Below are positions 16,330 to 24,506 of a stretch of DNA of 64,000 nucleotides, in pieces. The stretch comes from Achromobacter sp. Marseille-Q4962 (GTDB taxonomy: Bacteria; Pseudomonadota; Gammaproteobacteria; Burkholderiales; Burkholderiaceae_B). The stretch covers positions 45,019-109,018 of the forward strand of contig NZ_CALSFU010000018.1 in the NCBI RefSeq assembly GCF_943737005.1, read 5' to 3'. Position numbers and translations under genes: made by a program. Position 1 is the first letter of the stretch. Each line of letters starts with the position of its first letter. Below the pieces are notes generated by a model that ran no database searches, was not told where the DNA came from, and saw only the letters and a program-made list of their open reading frames with translations.

Positions 16330-17286
16330 ATGATGATCCGAATGCTGTTGCTGGCTTTGTGCGTGTTTTCGTCGGCGGCGTCCGCCGCGCCGTTTCCCAG
16401 CAGGCCCATCAACCTGATCGTGCCGTATCCGCCCGGCGGCGCGGTGGACCCCATCGCGCGCCTGTACGCCGAGAAGATCACCCAGCACTGGGGCGTGCCC
16501 GTCATCGTGCTGAACCGCCCGGGGGCGGGAACCACGATCGGGCTCAACCAGGCGGCGAAGGCCGAGCCTGACGGCTATACGGTCGTGCTGGCCACGGCAA
16601 GCATCACCAGCAACGCGCCGTTGTACAAATCCCTGCCCTACGATACGCGCAAGGACTTCACTTACCTGAGCATGGCGGGAATGATCCCGCTGGCCATCGC
16701 CGCCAATCCCCGCACGCCGGTGAACACGCTGGACGAGCTTATCGCCCAGCTCAAGAAGAAGCCTGGCTCGCTGACCTATTCGTCGTCGGGCAACGGCACC
16801 ATCATCCATCTCGGCGGCGAGCTGCTCAAGTCGCTGGCGGGCGTCGACATGGTGCACGTGCCCTACAAAGGCAGCGGCCCGTCGGTGATGGCGGGCGTGG
16901 CCGGCGAAGTCGACCTGACCTTCGACTCGGTGTTCCTGATGAACCCGCAGGTGGAAACCGGAAAACTCAAGTACATCGCCGTGGCGAGCGAAAAGCGGCT
17001 GAAATCGCTGCCCCAGGTGCCCGCCGTCAGCGAAAAGTATCCCGGGTACTTCGTCACGTCGTGGGTGGGCTTCATGGGGCCGGCCGGCATGCCGCAGGAC
17101 GTGGCCCGGGCCTGGGCGGACGAAGTGGCGCGCGTGGCGGCGCTGCCCGACGTGCGCGACAGGCTGGCCGCCCTGGGCGTCGAATCCGTCTCCAGCACAC
17201 CCCGGGAGTTCTCCACCTTCGTCGATAGCGAAATCGCCAAATGGGAGAAGGTGATCGAGGAGGCGGGCATTCCGCAAGTGCAGTAA
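16330..17286 (+). CDS. Bug-family periplasmic solute receptor
   Basis: A 318-residue secreted receptor with a short signal peptide (MMIRMLLLALCVFSSAASA) and the family motif 'RPINLIVPYPPGGAVDPIAR'. Ligand-cleft segments 'LTYSSSGNGTIIHLGGELL' and 'VDMVHVPYKGSGPSV' are present. It closes the catabolic run and is the second Bug gene in it, so the pathway may handle two related substrates. A GGAGG site precedes the ATG pair; either ATG may be used. It converges with the XRE-cupin regulator, leaving 25 bases between stops. Confidence 0.9.
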   Translation: MMIRMLLLALCVFSSAASAAPFPSRPINLIVPYPPGGAVDPIARLYAEKITQHWGVPVIVLNRPGAGTTIGLNQAAKAEPDGYTVVLATASITSNAPLYKSLPYDTRKDFTYLSMAGMIPLAIAANPRTPVNTLDELIAQLKKKPGSLTYSSSGNGTIIHLGGELLKSLAGVDMVHVPYKGSGPSVMAGVAGEVDLTFDSVFLMNPQVETGKLKYIAVASEKRLKSLPQVPAVSEKYPGYFVTSWVGFMGPAGMPQDVARAWADEVARVAALPDVRDRLAALGVESVSSTPREFSTFVDSEIAKWEKVIEEAGIPQVQ

Positions 17287-17311
17287 GGCAGCAAGGGGCG
17301 GCCTTCGCCGC

Positions 17312-17839
17312 CTACTTCTCCTCCGCGATCACCAGCAGCACCGAGGCGGGATGCTTGCCCACCGAGGTAATCTTGTGCGGGATGCTGGAGTTGAAATGCG
17401 CGCTGTCGCCGGCGTTCAGGGTTTCGCGCCGGCGCGCGAGCTGCAGGCTCACGGTGCCCTTGAGCACATAGAGGATCTCCTCGCCCTGGTGATGGCTCAT
17501 GGGGTGGTTGCGCACGGGCTCGTCGGTGGGGCTCATGACGAAGGCGACCATCCGGTGCCCGGGCAGCGTGCCGGACACCACCCGGGGCGCGCGGCGCGGC
17601 GCGTCCGCGCCGGGCTGGGCGCGGTTGATGACGATGGGATCGTCTTCCGGCGACTCGGCGAACAGCTCCTCCACTTTCACGCCCAACGCCTTCGCGATCC
17701 GCAGGGCGGCGCCGATGGACGGCGTGGACACCCCTCTTTCGAGCTTGGACACATAGCTGCGCGTGAGCTCGGCCGCCTGGGCCAGCTCTTCCAGCGTCAA
17801 GCCCGCCTGCACGCGTAACAACTTCAATTTGACGGCCAT
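17312..17839 (-). CDS. XRE-family regulator with C-terminal cupin domain
   Basis: A 175-residue repressor/activator. Residues 1-60 form a Cro/CI-type helix-turn-helix (LRVQAGLTLEELAQAAELTRSYVSKLERGVSTPSI). Residues about 95-172 form a small beta-barrel cupin (HHQGEEILYVLKGTVSLQL...LNAGDSAHFNSSIPHKI) that in relatives binds a small ligand. The start at 17839 has AGGAAAG just upstream. The gene is divergent from the Bug-GST-aldolase unit and the perfect palindrome between them is a likely operator, so it probably controls that unit and itself. Confidence 0.88.
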   Translation of the reverse strand: MAVKLKLLRVQAGLTLEELAQAAELTRSYVSKLERGVSTPSIGAALRIAKALGVKVEELFAESPEDDPIVINRAQPGADAPRRAPRVVSGTLPGHRMVAFVMSPTDEPVRNHPMSHHQGEEILYVLKGTVSLQLARRRETLNAGDSAHFNSSIPHKITSVGKHPASVLLVIAEEK

Positions 17840-17851
17840 TGCTTTCCTGTT

Positions 17852-17865
17852 GGACACTTGTGTCC
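17852..17865. promoter_or_regulatory. candidate operator of the XRE-cupin regulator
   Basis: GGACACTTGTGTCC is a perfect inverted repeat with six-base arms around TT. It lies 13 bases upstream of the regulator's start codon and 80 upstream of the divergent Bug gene, directly before a TAAAAT hexamer (17866-17871) that could be a rightward -10. Position and symmetry fit autoregulation by a dimeric XRE protein. Confidence 0.55.
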
Positions 17866-17944
17866 TAAAATCAACTTGTTTCTTGTCATAGATCAAAAAA
17901 CCGGGCGGCCTCTCCACAACCGCCCACTTGCAAGGGGATATGTT

Positions 17945-18934
17945 ATGACGTTCGGAAAACGTTGTCGGGCGATCATGATGGCCGTGCTTTGCGGCGCGGC
18001 AAGCGTGGCGGGCTCCGCCGCGGGCGCGGCGCAGCCGCGGTACCCGGACAAGCCCATCCGGCTGATCATTCCGTTCGGCGCCGGCGGCATCACCGACGTG
18101 GCGGGCCGCCTGGTCGGGCAATACCTGGGCGAGGCCCTGTCGCAGCAGATCGTGATAGAGAACCGCCCCGGCGCGGGCGGGGCGATCGCCGCGCAGGCGC
18201 TGTCGGCCGCCAAGCCCGACGGCTACACGCTGCTGCTGGGCACCGTAGGCACGCAGGTGGTGAACAAAATGCTCTACCGCAAGCTGGGCTACGACCCGGC
18301 GGCCATGACGCCGGTGTCGCTGGTCAGCAATTCGCCGTACGTGCTGGCGGTCAACGGGGTGGAGGGCGTGGACGACCTGCAGTCGCTGGTGCGCTACGCC
18401 AGGGACAACCCCGCGCGGCTGAATTTCGGGTCCGCGGGCAACGGCAGTTCGCCGCACCTGGGAATCGAGCTCTTCAAGCTGGCCACGAAGACGGATATCG
18501 TGCACATTCCCTTCAAGAGCGGGGCCGAGGCGGTCAACGCCGCGGTGGGCGGCCAGGTGAACATCGTGATCGACGCGCTGCCCGTCATTGAGCCGCAGGC
18601 CAAGGCGCACCGGCTGAAAATGCTGGCCATCGCCGATGCGCGGCGCAGCCGCGTGGCGCCCGACCTGAAAACCAGCGTGGAGCAGGGCCTGCCGCAATTC
18701 CAGATCGGCTCCTGGAATGCGCTGATCGCGCCGCCCGGCACGCCCGCTTCCACGGTCGAGGCGCTGAACAAGGCGCTGGCGCAGGCGCTCGAGCGTCCCG
18801 AGCTCGTGCAGCGCCTGGCGCAGATGGGCATCGAGCCGCTGCCCACCGGGGTCCAGGCGTACCGGAAGCACGTCGCCAACGAAACCGAGAAATGGTCCAA
18901 GGTCATCCAGGCCGCGGGCACGCGCCTCGATTGA
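17945..18934 (+). CDS. Bug-family periplasmic solute receptor
   Basis: A 329-residue receptor. A Tat-less, Sec-type signal peptide (FGKRCRAIMMAVLCGAASVAGSAAGAA) precedes 'YPDKPIRLIIPFGAGGITDVAGR'. The cleft motifs 'LNFGSAGNGSSPHLGIELF' and 'DIVHIPFKSGAEAV' are clear. The start has AAGGGGAT upstream; an earlier in-frame ATG (17858) would add 29 residues ahead of the signal peptide and is less likely. It is the first gene of a three-gene unit with a GST and an aldolase-like gene, and has no membrane partner nearby. Confidence 0.9.
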   Translation: MTFGKRCRAIMMAVLCGAASVAGSAAGAAQPRYPDKPIRLIIPFGAGGITDVAGRLVGQYLGEALSQQIVIENRPGAGGAIAAQALSAAKPDGYTLLLGTVGTQVVNKMLYRKLGYDPAAMTPVSLVSNSPYVLAVNGVEGVDDLQSLVRYARDNPARLNFGSAGNGSSPHLGIELFKLATKTDIVHIPFKSGAEAVNAAVGGQVNIVIDALPVIEPQAKAHRLKMLAIADARRSRVAPDLKTSVEQGLPQFQIGSWNALIAPPGTPASTVEALNKALAQALERPELVQRLAQMGIEPLPTGVQAYRKHVANETEKWSKVIQAAGTRLD

Positions 18935-18961
18935 CGCGGCTTCGGGAGGAGGGTTGACGAC

Positions 18962-19612
18962 ATGCTGATTTACGACACCCTGCGTTCGGGCAATGCCTGG
19001 AAGGTGCGGCTGATGGCCAGCCTGCTGGGCGTGCCGCTGGCGCGCCGCACGCTGTCCATCGACCGGGGCGACCTGGCCAGCCCGGCATTCCTGGCCATCG
19101 CGCCCATGGCGCACGTGCCGGTGCTGCAACTGCCGGACGGCACGCACCTGGCCGAGTCGATGGCGATTCTCCACTACCTGGCGCAGGGCAGCCCGTGGTG
19201 GCCCCGGGACGCCCTGGCGCAGGCCCGGGTGCTGAGCTGGCTGTCGTTCGAGCAGGACCGTCACATGAAGCCGCTGGCGCAGCTGCGCCTGAACCTCGCG
19301 CTGCACCGGCGCGGCGATCCGCAAAGCGAGCCTTACGCCGGCCATGCGCGGGCGGCGCACGCCGCGCTGCAGGTGCTGGAGGCGCAGTTGCAACGGCAGG
19401 GCGCGCAGGGGTGGGTGGCCACGCAAGACCACCCCAGCATCGCCGACGTGGCCCTTTACCCCTATACCCGCATGGCGCCCATGGGCGGCATCGCGCTGGA
19501 CCCTTACCCCGCCATCCGGGCCTGGCTGGCGCGCGTGGAGCGCCTGCCGGGATACCAGGCGCTCTTCCCGGGCCAGCCGGAACGCAATCTCTCCACCGCA
19601 GAACATCCCTAG
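18962..19612 (+). CDS. glutathione S-transferase family protein
   Basis: A 216-residue two-domain GST. The thioredoxin-like N-terminal half runs 'LIYDTLRSGNAWKVRLMASLLGVPLARR' (S9 is a possible catalytic Ser), then 'HVPVLQLPDGTHLAESMAILHYLA' with the cis-Pro and the E-S glutathione contact. The helical C-terminal half has 'PSIADVALYPYTRMAP', the N-capping motif. In a catabolic unit, such proteins often isomerise or dethiolate an intermediate. A GGAGGA site precedes the ATG. It lies between the Bug and aldolase-like genes, nine bases before the latter. Confidence 0.85.
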   Translation: MLIYDTLRSGNAWKVRLMASLLGVPLARRTLSIDRGDLASPAFLAIAPMAHVPVLQLPDGTHLAESMAILHYLAQGSPWWPRDALAQARVLSWLSFEQDRHMKPLAQLRLNLALHRRGDPQSEPYAGHARAAHAALQVLEAQLQRQGAQGWVATQDHPSIADVALYPYTRMAPMGGIALDPYPAIRAWLARVERLPGYQALFPGQPERNLSTAEHP

Positions 19613-19620
19613 GTCTACCC

Positions 19621-20418
19621 ATGAACACCGACACTTTCAAGCTCGACAAGGCCACGCTGGTTTCGCAGTCCACCCGCAAGATCGACCAGCAGTTCCCGGA
19701 AAGCGCCTACTCCCTGCGCCAGAAGCTGGCGTTGACCTGCCGCATTCTCTTCGACAATGGCCACGACTCCGGGCTTGCCGGCCAGATCACGGCGCGCGCC
19801 GAGACGCCGGGCACGTTCTACACCCAGCAGCTCGGCCTGGGTTTTGACGAGATCGCCGAAGACAACCTGTTGCGCGTGGACGAAGACCTCAATGTGCTGG
19901 CTGGCGACGGCATGCCCAACCCCGCGAACCGCTTCCACTCCTGGGTCTACCGCGCGCGGCCGGACGTGAACTGCATCATCCACACCCATGCCGTGCACAC
20001 CGCGGCGCTGGGCATGCTGGAGCAGCCGCTCATCGTTTCGCACATGGACAACTGCGTGCTGTACGACGACGTGGCCTTCGTGGCCAAATGGCCGGGCATC
20101 CCGGTGGGCAACGAAGAAGGCGAACTCATCGCCGGCGCGCTCGGCGGCAAGCGCGCGCTGATGCTCTCGCACCATGGCCTGCTGATCGCCGGCTCGTCGG
20201 TGGAAGAGGCCTGCGTGCTGGCCATTGCGTTCGAGCGCGCCGCGCGCATGCAGCTGCTCGCCGGCGCGGCGGGCGAGATCAAGCCCATCGACCCCGCGCT
20301 GGGCAAGGAAGCGCACGACTGGATCCTGCGCCCGCGACGCAACACTATCGCCTTCGAGTACTACGCCCGCCGTGCGCTGAAGAACCCGCGCAACGCGGAC
20401 TGCCTGCGGCCGGCTTAG
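19621..20418 (+). CDS. class II aldolase/adducin-family protein
   Basis: A 265-residue protein of the zinc aldolase fold. 'VNCIIHTHAVHTAALGML' gives H121 and H123, and 'MLSHHGLLIAG' gives H185, the three histidine metal ligands. The catalytic Glu of fuculose-phosphate aldolase (SSEWRFH) is not obvious here, where the aligned stretch is NPANRFH, so it may act as a decarboxylase or epimerase-like enzyme rather than an aldolase. It is cytoplasmic. It is the last gene of the Bug-GST unit, convergent with the LysR gene at 20465. Confidence 0.82.
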   Translation: MNTDTFKLDKATLVSQSTRKIDQQFPESAYSLRQKLALTCRILFDNGHDSGLAGQITARAETPGTFYTQQLGLGFDEIAEDNLLRVDEDLNVLAGDGMPNPANRFHSWVYRARPDVNCIIHTHAVHTAALGMLEQPLIVSHMDNCVLYDDVAFVAKWPGIPVGNEEGELIAGALGGKRALMLSHHGLLIAGSSVEEACVLAIAFERAARMQLLAGAAGEIKPIDPALGKEAHDWILRPRRNTIAFEYYARRALKNPRNADCLRPA

Positions 20419-20464
20419 GACGGGTCGCCGGCCGCCTCGCCCCGCCAGGCCGGGCGCCCCGGCG

Positions 20465-21331
20465 CTACGCGCCGTTGGAAGACAGCCGCAGGTTGGTCTT
20501 GAGCATGTCGTAGACGTGGCGCGTGAGCGGGTTGATGTGGTCGCGGCGCATCCACAGGAAGTAGTTCACGTCGGGCAGGGGCGGCAGGCCGTCTTTCTCG
20601 CCCAGCACGCGCATGTCCGAACCTAGCAGCTCCACGCTGCGCGCGGTAATGCCCAGGCGCGCGCGCAGCGCCGCCTTGATGCCGACCAGGTTGGGAGCCA
20701 CGTAGTTGGTCTGCCAGTGGACCTGGGACTGCTCCAGCGCATTGAGCGCGATGCGGCGGAAGATACTGGGCTCGTCGGCCAGCACCAGCGGCACGGGCGC
20801 GTGCATGTCGTGCACGTAGTCGGCGGAGCACAGCCAGACGGTGGGCGAGGTGCGCAGCACCACGCCCTCGAAGTCCGGGTCGAAGCGGGTGGAAACCGTG
20901 AGATCCAGCTCGCCGTTGCGCAGCGCGGTCATCAGGTGCGGGCTCCGGTCGACGCGGATCTCCAGCTTGATGCGCGGAAAGGTGCGCGCCACGTGCGTCA
21001 GCACGCTGGGCAGGATGCTGTCGGCCACGTCGTGCGGCGAGCCCAGGTGCAGCTCGCCTTCCAGCAGGCTGTCCTGCAGCGAGCGCAGGGCCTCGTCATT
21101 GATGGCGAGCATGTGGCGCGCATAGGTGACGAGTTTCTCGCCGTGGCTGGAAAGGCGCTTGTTGCGGCCGCGCTTCTCGAAGAGCGGCAGGTCGATCAGG
21201 TGCTCCAGCCGCTGCATCTGCTGCGTGACGGCCGATTGGGTCTTGTGCAGGCTGTCGGCGGCGGCGGAGAACGAATCGTGTTCGGCGATGGCGACCAGCG
21301 TGCGCAGCAGGTCCAGGTCCAGGTTGCGCAT
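20465..21331 (-). CDS. LysR-family transcriptional regulator
   Basis: A 288-residue regulator with the N-terminal winged helix (NLDLDLLRTLVAIAEHDSFSAAADSLHKTQSAVTQQMQRLEHLIDLPLFEKRGRNKRLS) and an effector domain starting at 'LHLGSPHDVADSILPSVLTHVARTFP'. The 'TQSAVTQQMQRLE' recognition helix is common in regulators of amino-acid and opine uptake. It follows the ABC-importer and sulfur genes in the same direction after a 106-base gap, so it may be part of that leftward unit and regulate it. Confidence 0.87.
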   Translation of the reverse strand: MRNLDLDLLRTLVAIAEHDSFSAAADSLHKTQSAVTQQMQRLEHLIDLPLFEKRGRNKRLSSHGEKLVTYARHMLAINDEALRSLQDSLLEGELHLGSPHDVADSILPSVLTHVARTFPRIKLEIRVDRSPHLMTALRNGELDLTVSTRFDPDFEGVVLRTSPTVWLCSADYVHDMHAPVPLVLADEPSIFRRIALNALEQSQVHWQTNYVAPNLVGIKAALRARLGITARSVELLGSDMRVLGEKDGLPPLPDVNYFLWMRRDHINPLTRHVYDMLKTNLRLSSNGA

Positions 21332-21437
21332 GGAAGATCCTCGGAATGTCGGGCATACCGGCGGACCTTAGCGCAAATCGGGGCGCGGCGCATGCGCGGC
21401 CGCGCCCCGCCCGACGCCGGGGCGCGGCCGCCCCGCC

Positions 21438-22163
21438 TCAGTGCCGCACGTCCTCGAGGAACTTGCGGGCGCGGGGATGGCGCGGAGCGCTGAAGAACTC
21501 GGCCGGCGTGCTGTCTTCGAGAATGCAGCCGGCGTCCATGAACCAGATGCGGTCGGCGACCTCGCGGGCGAAATCCATTTCGTGGGTGACGACCACCATG
21601 GTCATGCCCTCGGCGGCGAGCTGTTTCATGACGCAGAGCACTTCGTTGACCATTTCCGGATCCAGCGCGCTGGTGGGCTCGTCGAACAGAATGACGGGCG
21701 GCCGCTGGGCCAGGGCGCGGGCGATGGCGACGCGCTGCTGCTGGCCGCCGGACAGGTTGGCGGGCATGGCGTCGATCTTGTGCGCCAGGCCCACCTTGGC
21801 CAGCAGGCTTTCTGCCAGCTCGTCGGCCTCGCGCGCCGGCATGCGGAACACCTTGCGCGCCGACAATGTCACGTTCTCGCGCACCGAATAATGCGGAAAC
21901 AGGTTGAACTGCTGGAACACGAAGCCGATGGAGGCGCGCAGCTTGTTCAGGTCGTTTCGCGGATCGTAGATGCTGGCCCCGTTGACGGTGATGTCGCCTT
22001 TCTGGATGTTCTCCAGCCGGTTCAGGGTGCGGATCATGGTGGACTTGCCCGAGCCGGACGGGCCGCACACCACGAGCACCTGGCCTTTCTCGACGCGGCC
22101 GCAGACGTCGTTCAGCGCGTGGTATTCGCCGTACCACTTGTTCACGTTCTTCAATTCGATCAT
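21438..22163 (-). CDS. polar amino-acid ABC transporter, ATP-binding subunit (GlnQ/GltL-like)
   Basis: A 241-residue ATPase. Walker A '[10 protein letters not shown]', the Q-loop '[16 protein letters not shown]', the signature '[15 protein letters not shown]', Walker B '[12 protein letters not shown]' and the H-loop 'VVVTHEM' are complete. It belongs to the glutamine/cystine/polar amino-acid importer class and would power uptake with the two permeases upstream. It is the last of four transporter genes on this strand (receptor, permease, permease, ATPase). Confidence 0.93.
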   Translation of the reverse strand: MIELKNVNKWYGEYHALNDVCGRVEKGQVLVVCGPSGSGKSTMIRTLNRLENIQKGDITVNGASIYDPRNDLNKLRASIGFVFQQFNLFPHYSVRENVTLSARKVFRMPAREADELAESLLAKVGLAHKIDAMPANLSGGQQQRVAIARALAQRPPVILFDEPTSALDPEMVNEVLCVMKQLAAEGMTMVVVTHEMDFAREVADRIWFMDAGCILEDSTPAEFFSAPRHPRARKFLEDVRH

Positions 22164-22184
22164 GGCGGTTTCCCCCTGTGATGG

Positions 22185-22877
22185 TCAGGCCAGCCCGAGC
22201 CGGCGCTTCTGGATGCGGGTTTCGATGCGTGCGGCCAGGCGCGAGAGCGCCAGGCAGACCGCGAAGTAGAAGCCGGCCAGGATGAGATACGTCTGCAGGG
22301 CCGACGTGAGTTCGATGCTGTTGATCTGCTGGCCGACGAAGGTGACTTCCTCCACCCCGATGACGTAGACGATGGAAGTGGCCTTGATGGTGGACACGAA
22401 CTGGCTCACCAGCGACGGGATCATGTTGACCAGCGCCTGGGGCAGGATCACGTAGCGCATGCTCTGCCAGTACGACAGTCCGGCGGCGCGCGCCGCCTCG
22501 GTCTGGCCGCGCGGCAGGCCCTGCAGGCCGGCGCGCACGATTTCGGCCAGGAAGGCGCTCTCATACAGCACGATGGCCACGAGCGCCGTCTTGAAGGCCG
22601 AGATCGTCATGCCGGTGACCAGCGGCACCGCGAAGTACGCCCAGAAGATGATCATGATGAGCGGCACGCCGCGGAAGGCCGTGATCCAGCAGGTGGCCAG
22701 GATGCGCAGCAGGCGGTAGTGCCCCACGCGCGCAAAGCCCAGCAGCACGGCGATGGGAAAGGCCAGGCCCAGCCCCAGCACGGCCAGCAGCAGGGTGGCC
22801 GCAAAGCCGCCCAGCGGCCCGTTGGGCCAGGAACCCACCAGGAACATGGCGCCGTATTTTTGCAGGATGTCGAGCAT
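22185..22877 (-). CDS. polar amino-acid ABC transporter permease (second)
   Basis: A 230-residue inner-membrane subunit with about five transmembrane helices. The cytoplasmic coupling sequence 'FLAEIVRAGLQGLPRGQTEAARAAGLSYWQSMRYVILPQAL' is the EAA motif of the HisM/GltK class. It starts three bases after the stop of the other permease, so both are cotranslated and likely form the heterodimeric channel. Confidence 0.92.
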   Translation of the reverse strand: MLDILQKYGAMFLVGSWPNGPLGGFAATLLLAVLGLGLAFPIAVLLGFARVGHYRLLRILATCWITAFRGVPLIMIIFWAYFAVPLVTGMTISAFKTALVAIVLYESAFLAEIVRAGLQGLPRGQTEAARAAGLSYWQSMRYVILPQALVNMIPSLVSQFVSTIKATSIVYVIGVEEVTFVGQQINSIELTSALQTYLILAGFYFAVCLALSRLAARIETRIQKRRLGLA

Positions 22878-22880
22878 GGC

Positions 22881-23576
22881 TTATCCCTTGTAGGCCGACG
22901 GAAATGCCTTCTCCACGCGGCTGCCCACGAGCATGATCGCCAGCGAGCACAGCAGGTAGATCAGCGTGGTCACGGCAAAGACGTCGAAGGTCCGGAAGGT
23001 GAGGTTGTCGATGTTCTTGGCCTGGTAGGTGAGGTCCGTCACGCCGATCACCATGGTCAGGCTCGTGTCCTTGAAGAGAATGAGCGAGCGGTTGACCAGA
23101 GGCGGCACGCCGATGCGCAGCGCCTGGGGCAGGATCACGTAGCGCATGCTCTGCAGAAAGCCCAGGCCGATGGCGCGGCCCGCCTCGGCCTGGGCGGCCG
23201 GAATGGCCTTCAGGCCGGAGCGCAGGTCTTCCGACATGTAGGCGCTGACGTTGAGCGACAGGGCGATCACGGCGAACAGCAGCTCGGTGTTGCCGGCGTT
23301 GACATAGGCTTTCAACCCGGGCGGCAGCACCTGGGGCATCCCGAAATACCACACCATGATCTGCACCACCGTGGGCACGTTGCGGTGGTACTCCACGAAG
23401 AGCGACATCAGCGCGTCCAGCGGCCTGAACGGTATGGCGCGCAGCAGCACGATGACGACGGCCAGCGCCATGCCCAGCAGCCACGACAGCGCGAACACCA
23501 GCAGGGTGGTCTTCAGGCCGTCGAGCAGCAGCTCGCCGTATTGCCCGTGCAGCAGAAAAGAAATATCCAGATCCAT
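22881..23576 (-). CDS. polar amino-acid ABC transporter permease (first)
   Basis: A 231-residue membrane subunit of the HisQ/GltJ class. The N-terminal helix follows 'DISFLLHGQYGELLLDGLKTTLLVF', and the EAA coupling loop is 'YMSEDLRSGLKAIPAAQAEAGRAIGLGFLQSMRYVILPQAL', closely parallel to that of the second permease. It lies between the receptor gene and the second permease. Confidence 0.92.
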   Translation of the reverse strand: MDLDISFLLHGQYGELLLDGLKTTLLVFALSWLLGMALAVVIVLLRAIPFRPLDALMSLFVEYHRNVPTVVQIMVWYFGMPQVLPPGLKAYVNAGNTELLFAVIALSLNVSAYMSEDLRSGLKAIPAAQAEAGRAIGLGFLQSMRYVILPQALRIGVPPLVNRSLILFKDTSLTMVIGVTDLTYQAKNIDNLTFRTFDVFAVTTLIYLLCSLAIMLVGSRVEKAFPSAYKG

Positions 23577-23615
23577 AAGCGGCAGCGGCGGCGGCGCGAG
23601 GCCGCCGCCTCATCC

Positions 23616-24440
23616 TCAATTGGCCTTGGCGACCGGTTCGACCTTGAAGGAGCGGGTGAGCTTGTAGATAGAGTCCTTGCCCAGCCACTTGGCGTAGATG
23701 GCGTCCAGCTCGCCGTCGGCGTCCATCTTTGCGAGCACCTTGTCCACGGCCTGCATCAGCCCCGTGTTGCCCTTGGACACCACCACCCCCATGCGCTCGG
23801 TGAACAGCGGTTCGTCGACCAGCACGGCGGGCGAGCCGGTCTTGGCGGATTCGATCTCGAATCGCTTGAGCGTGAGCTCGCCGGCCGAGATGCCGTCCAC
23901 CTTGCCGTTCTGCAGGCCCAGGTAGCAGGTGGCCAGATCCTGATAGGTCACGATTTTCGACTTGGCCAGCACGCGGCTGGCGATGGCGGCCGAGGACGAG
24001 CCCTTGCTGGCGCAGACGCGCTTGCCCTCGAGCTGGGCCAGCGAGCCGATCTTCTCGTCGCGGCGCACCAGCACCTTGATGCTGCCCTGCAGGTATTGCA
24101 GGCTGTAGTCGACCTGGGCGGCGCGTTCGGGCAGGTAGGCCATGGAGCCGGCCACCACGTCCACGCGGCCCATTTTCAGTTCGGGAATGCGCGCTTCGGT
24201 GGACAGCGGCTTGTGCACCAGTTCCACGCCCAGTCCTTTGGCGAGCGCCTGGCACACGTCGACGTCGTAGCCCACGAACCTGCGCGTGGCCGGATCCTGG
24301 AAGGCATAGGGTTCGCTGGCGCTCTGGGTGCCGCAGACGAGCTTCTTGCTGGCCTCGATTTCCTTCAGGTCGCGTGCCTGGGCGCTGGCGGCCGCGGCCG
24401 CGGAAAGGGACAGGGCAATGACTGCGAGGGACGGCTTCAT
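23616..24440 (-). CDS. polar amino-acid ABC transporter periplasmic receptor
   Basis: A 274-residue secreted receptor. Signal peptide MKPSLAVIALSLSAAAAASA is followed by the mature start 'RDLKEIEASKKLVCGTQSASEPYAF' and the type-3 receptor motif 'VGYDVDVCQALAKGLG'. Overall it resembles the glutamate/aspartate GltI and cystine-binding receptors. Context with the PLP lyase, thiol dioxygenase and rhodanese genes suggests a sulfur-containing amino acid as ligand; this is inference. AGGAG lies upstream of the ATG. Confidence 0.9.
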   Translation of the reverse strand: MKPSLAVIALSLSAAAAASAQARDLKEIEASKKLVCGTQSASEPYAFQDPATRRFVGYDVDVCQALAKGLGVELVHKPLSTEARIPELKMGRVDVVAGSMAYLPERAAQVDYSLQYLQGSIKVLVRRDEKIGSLAQLEGKRVCASKGSSSAAIASRVLAKSKIVTYQDLATCYLGLQNGKVDGISAGELTLKRFEIESAKTGSPAVLVDEPLFTERMGVVVSKGNTGLMQAVDKVLAKMDADGELDAIYAKWLGKDSIYKLTRSFKVEPVAKAN

Positions 24441-24506
24441 GGTTTTCTCCTTGGACTGTCTTGATGGTGGATGGCGGCGCCGGCGGTCCGCGCCGCCGGC
24501 CGCGCC

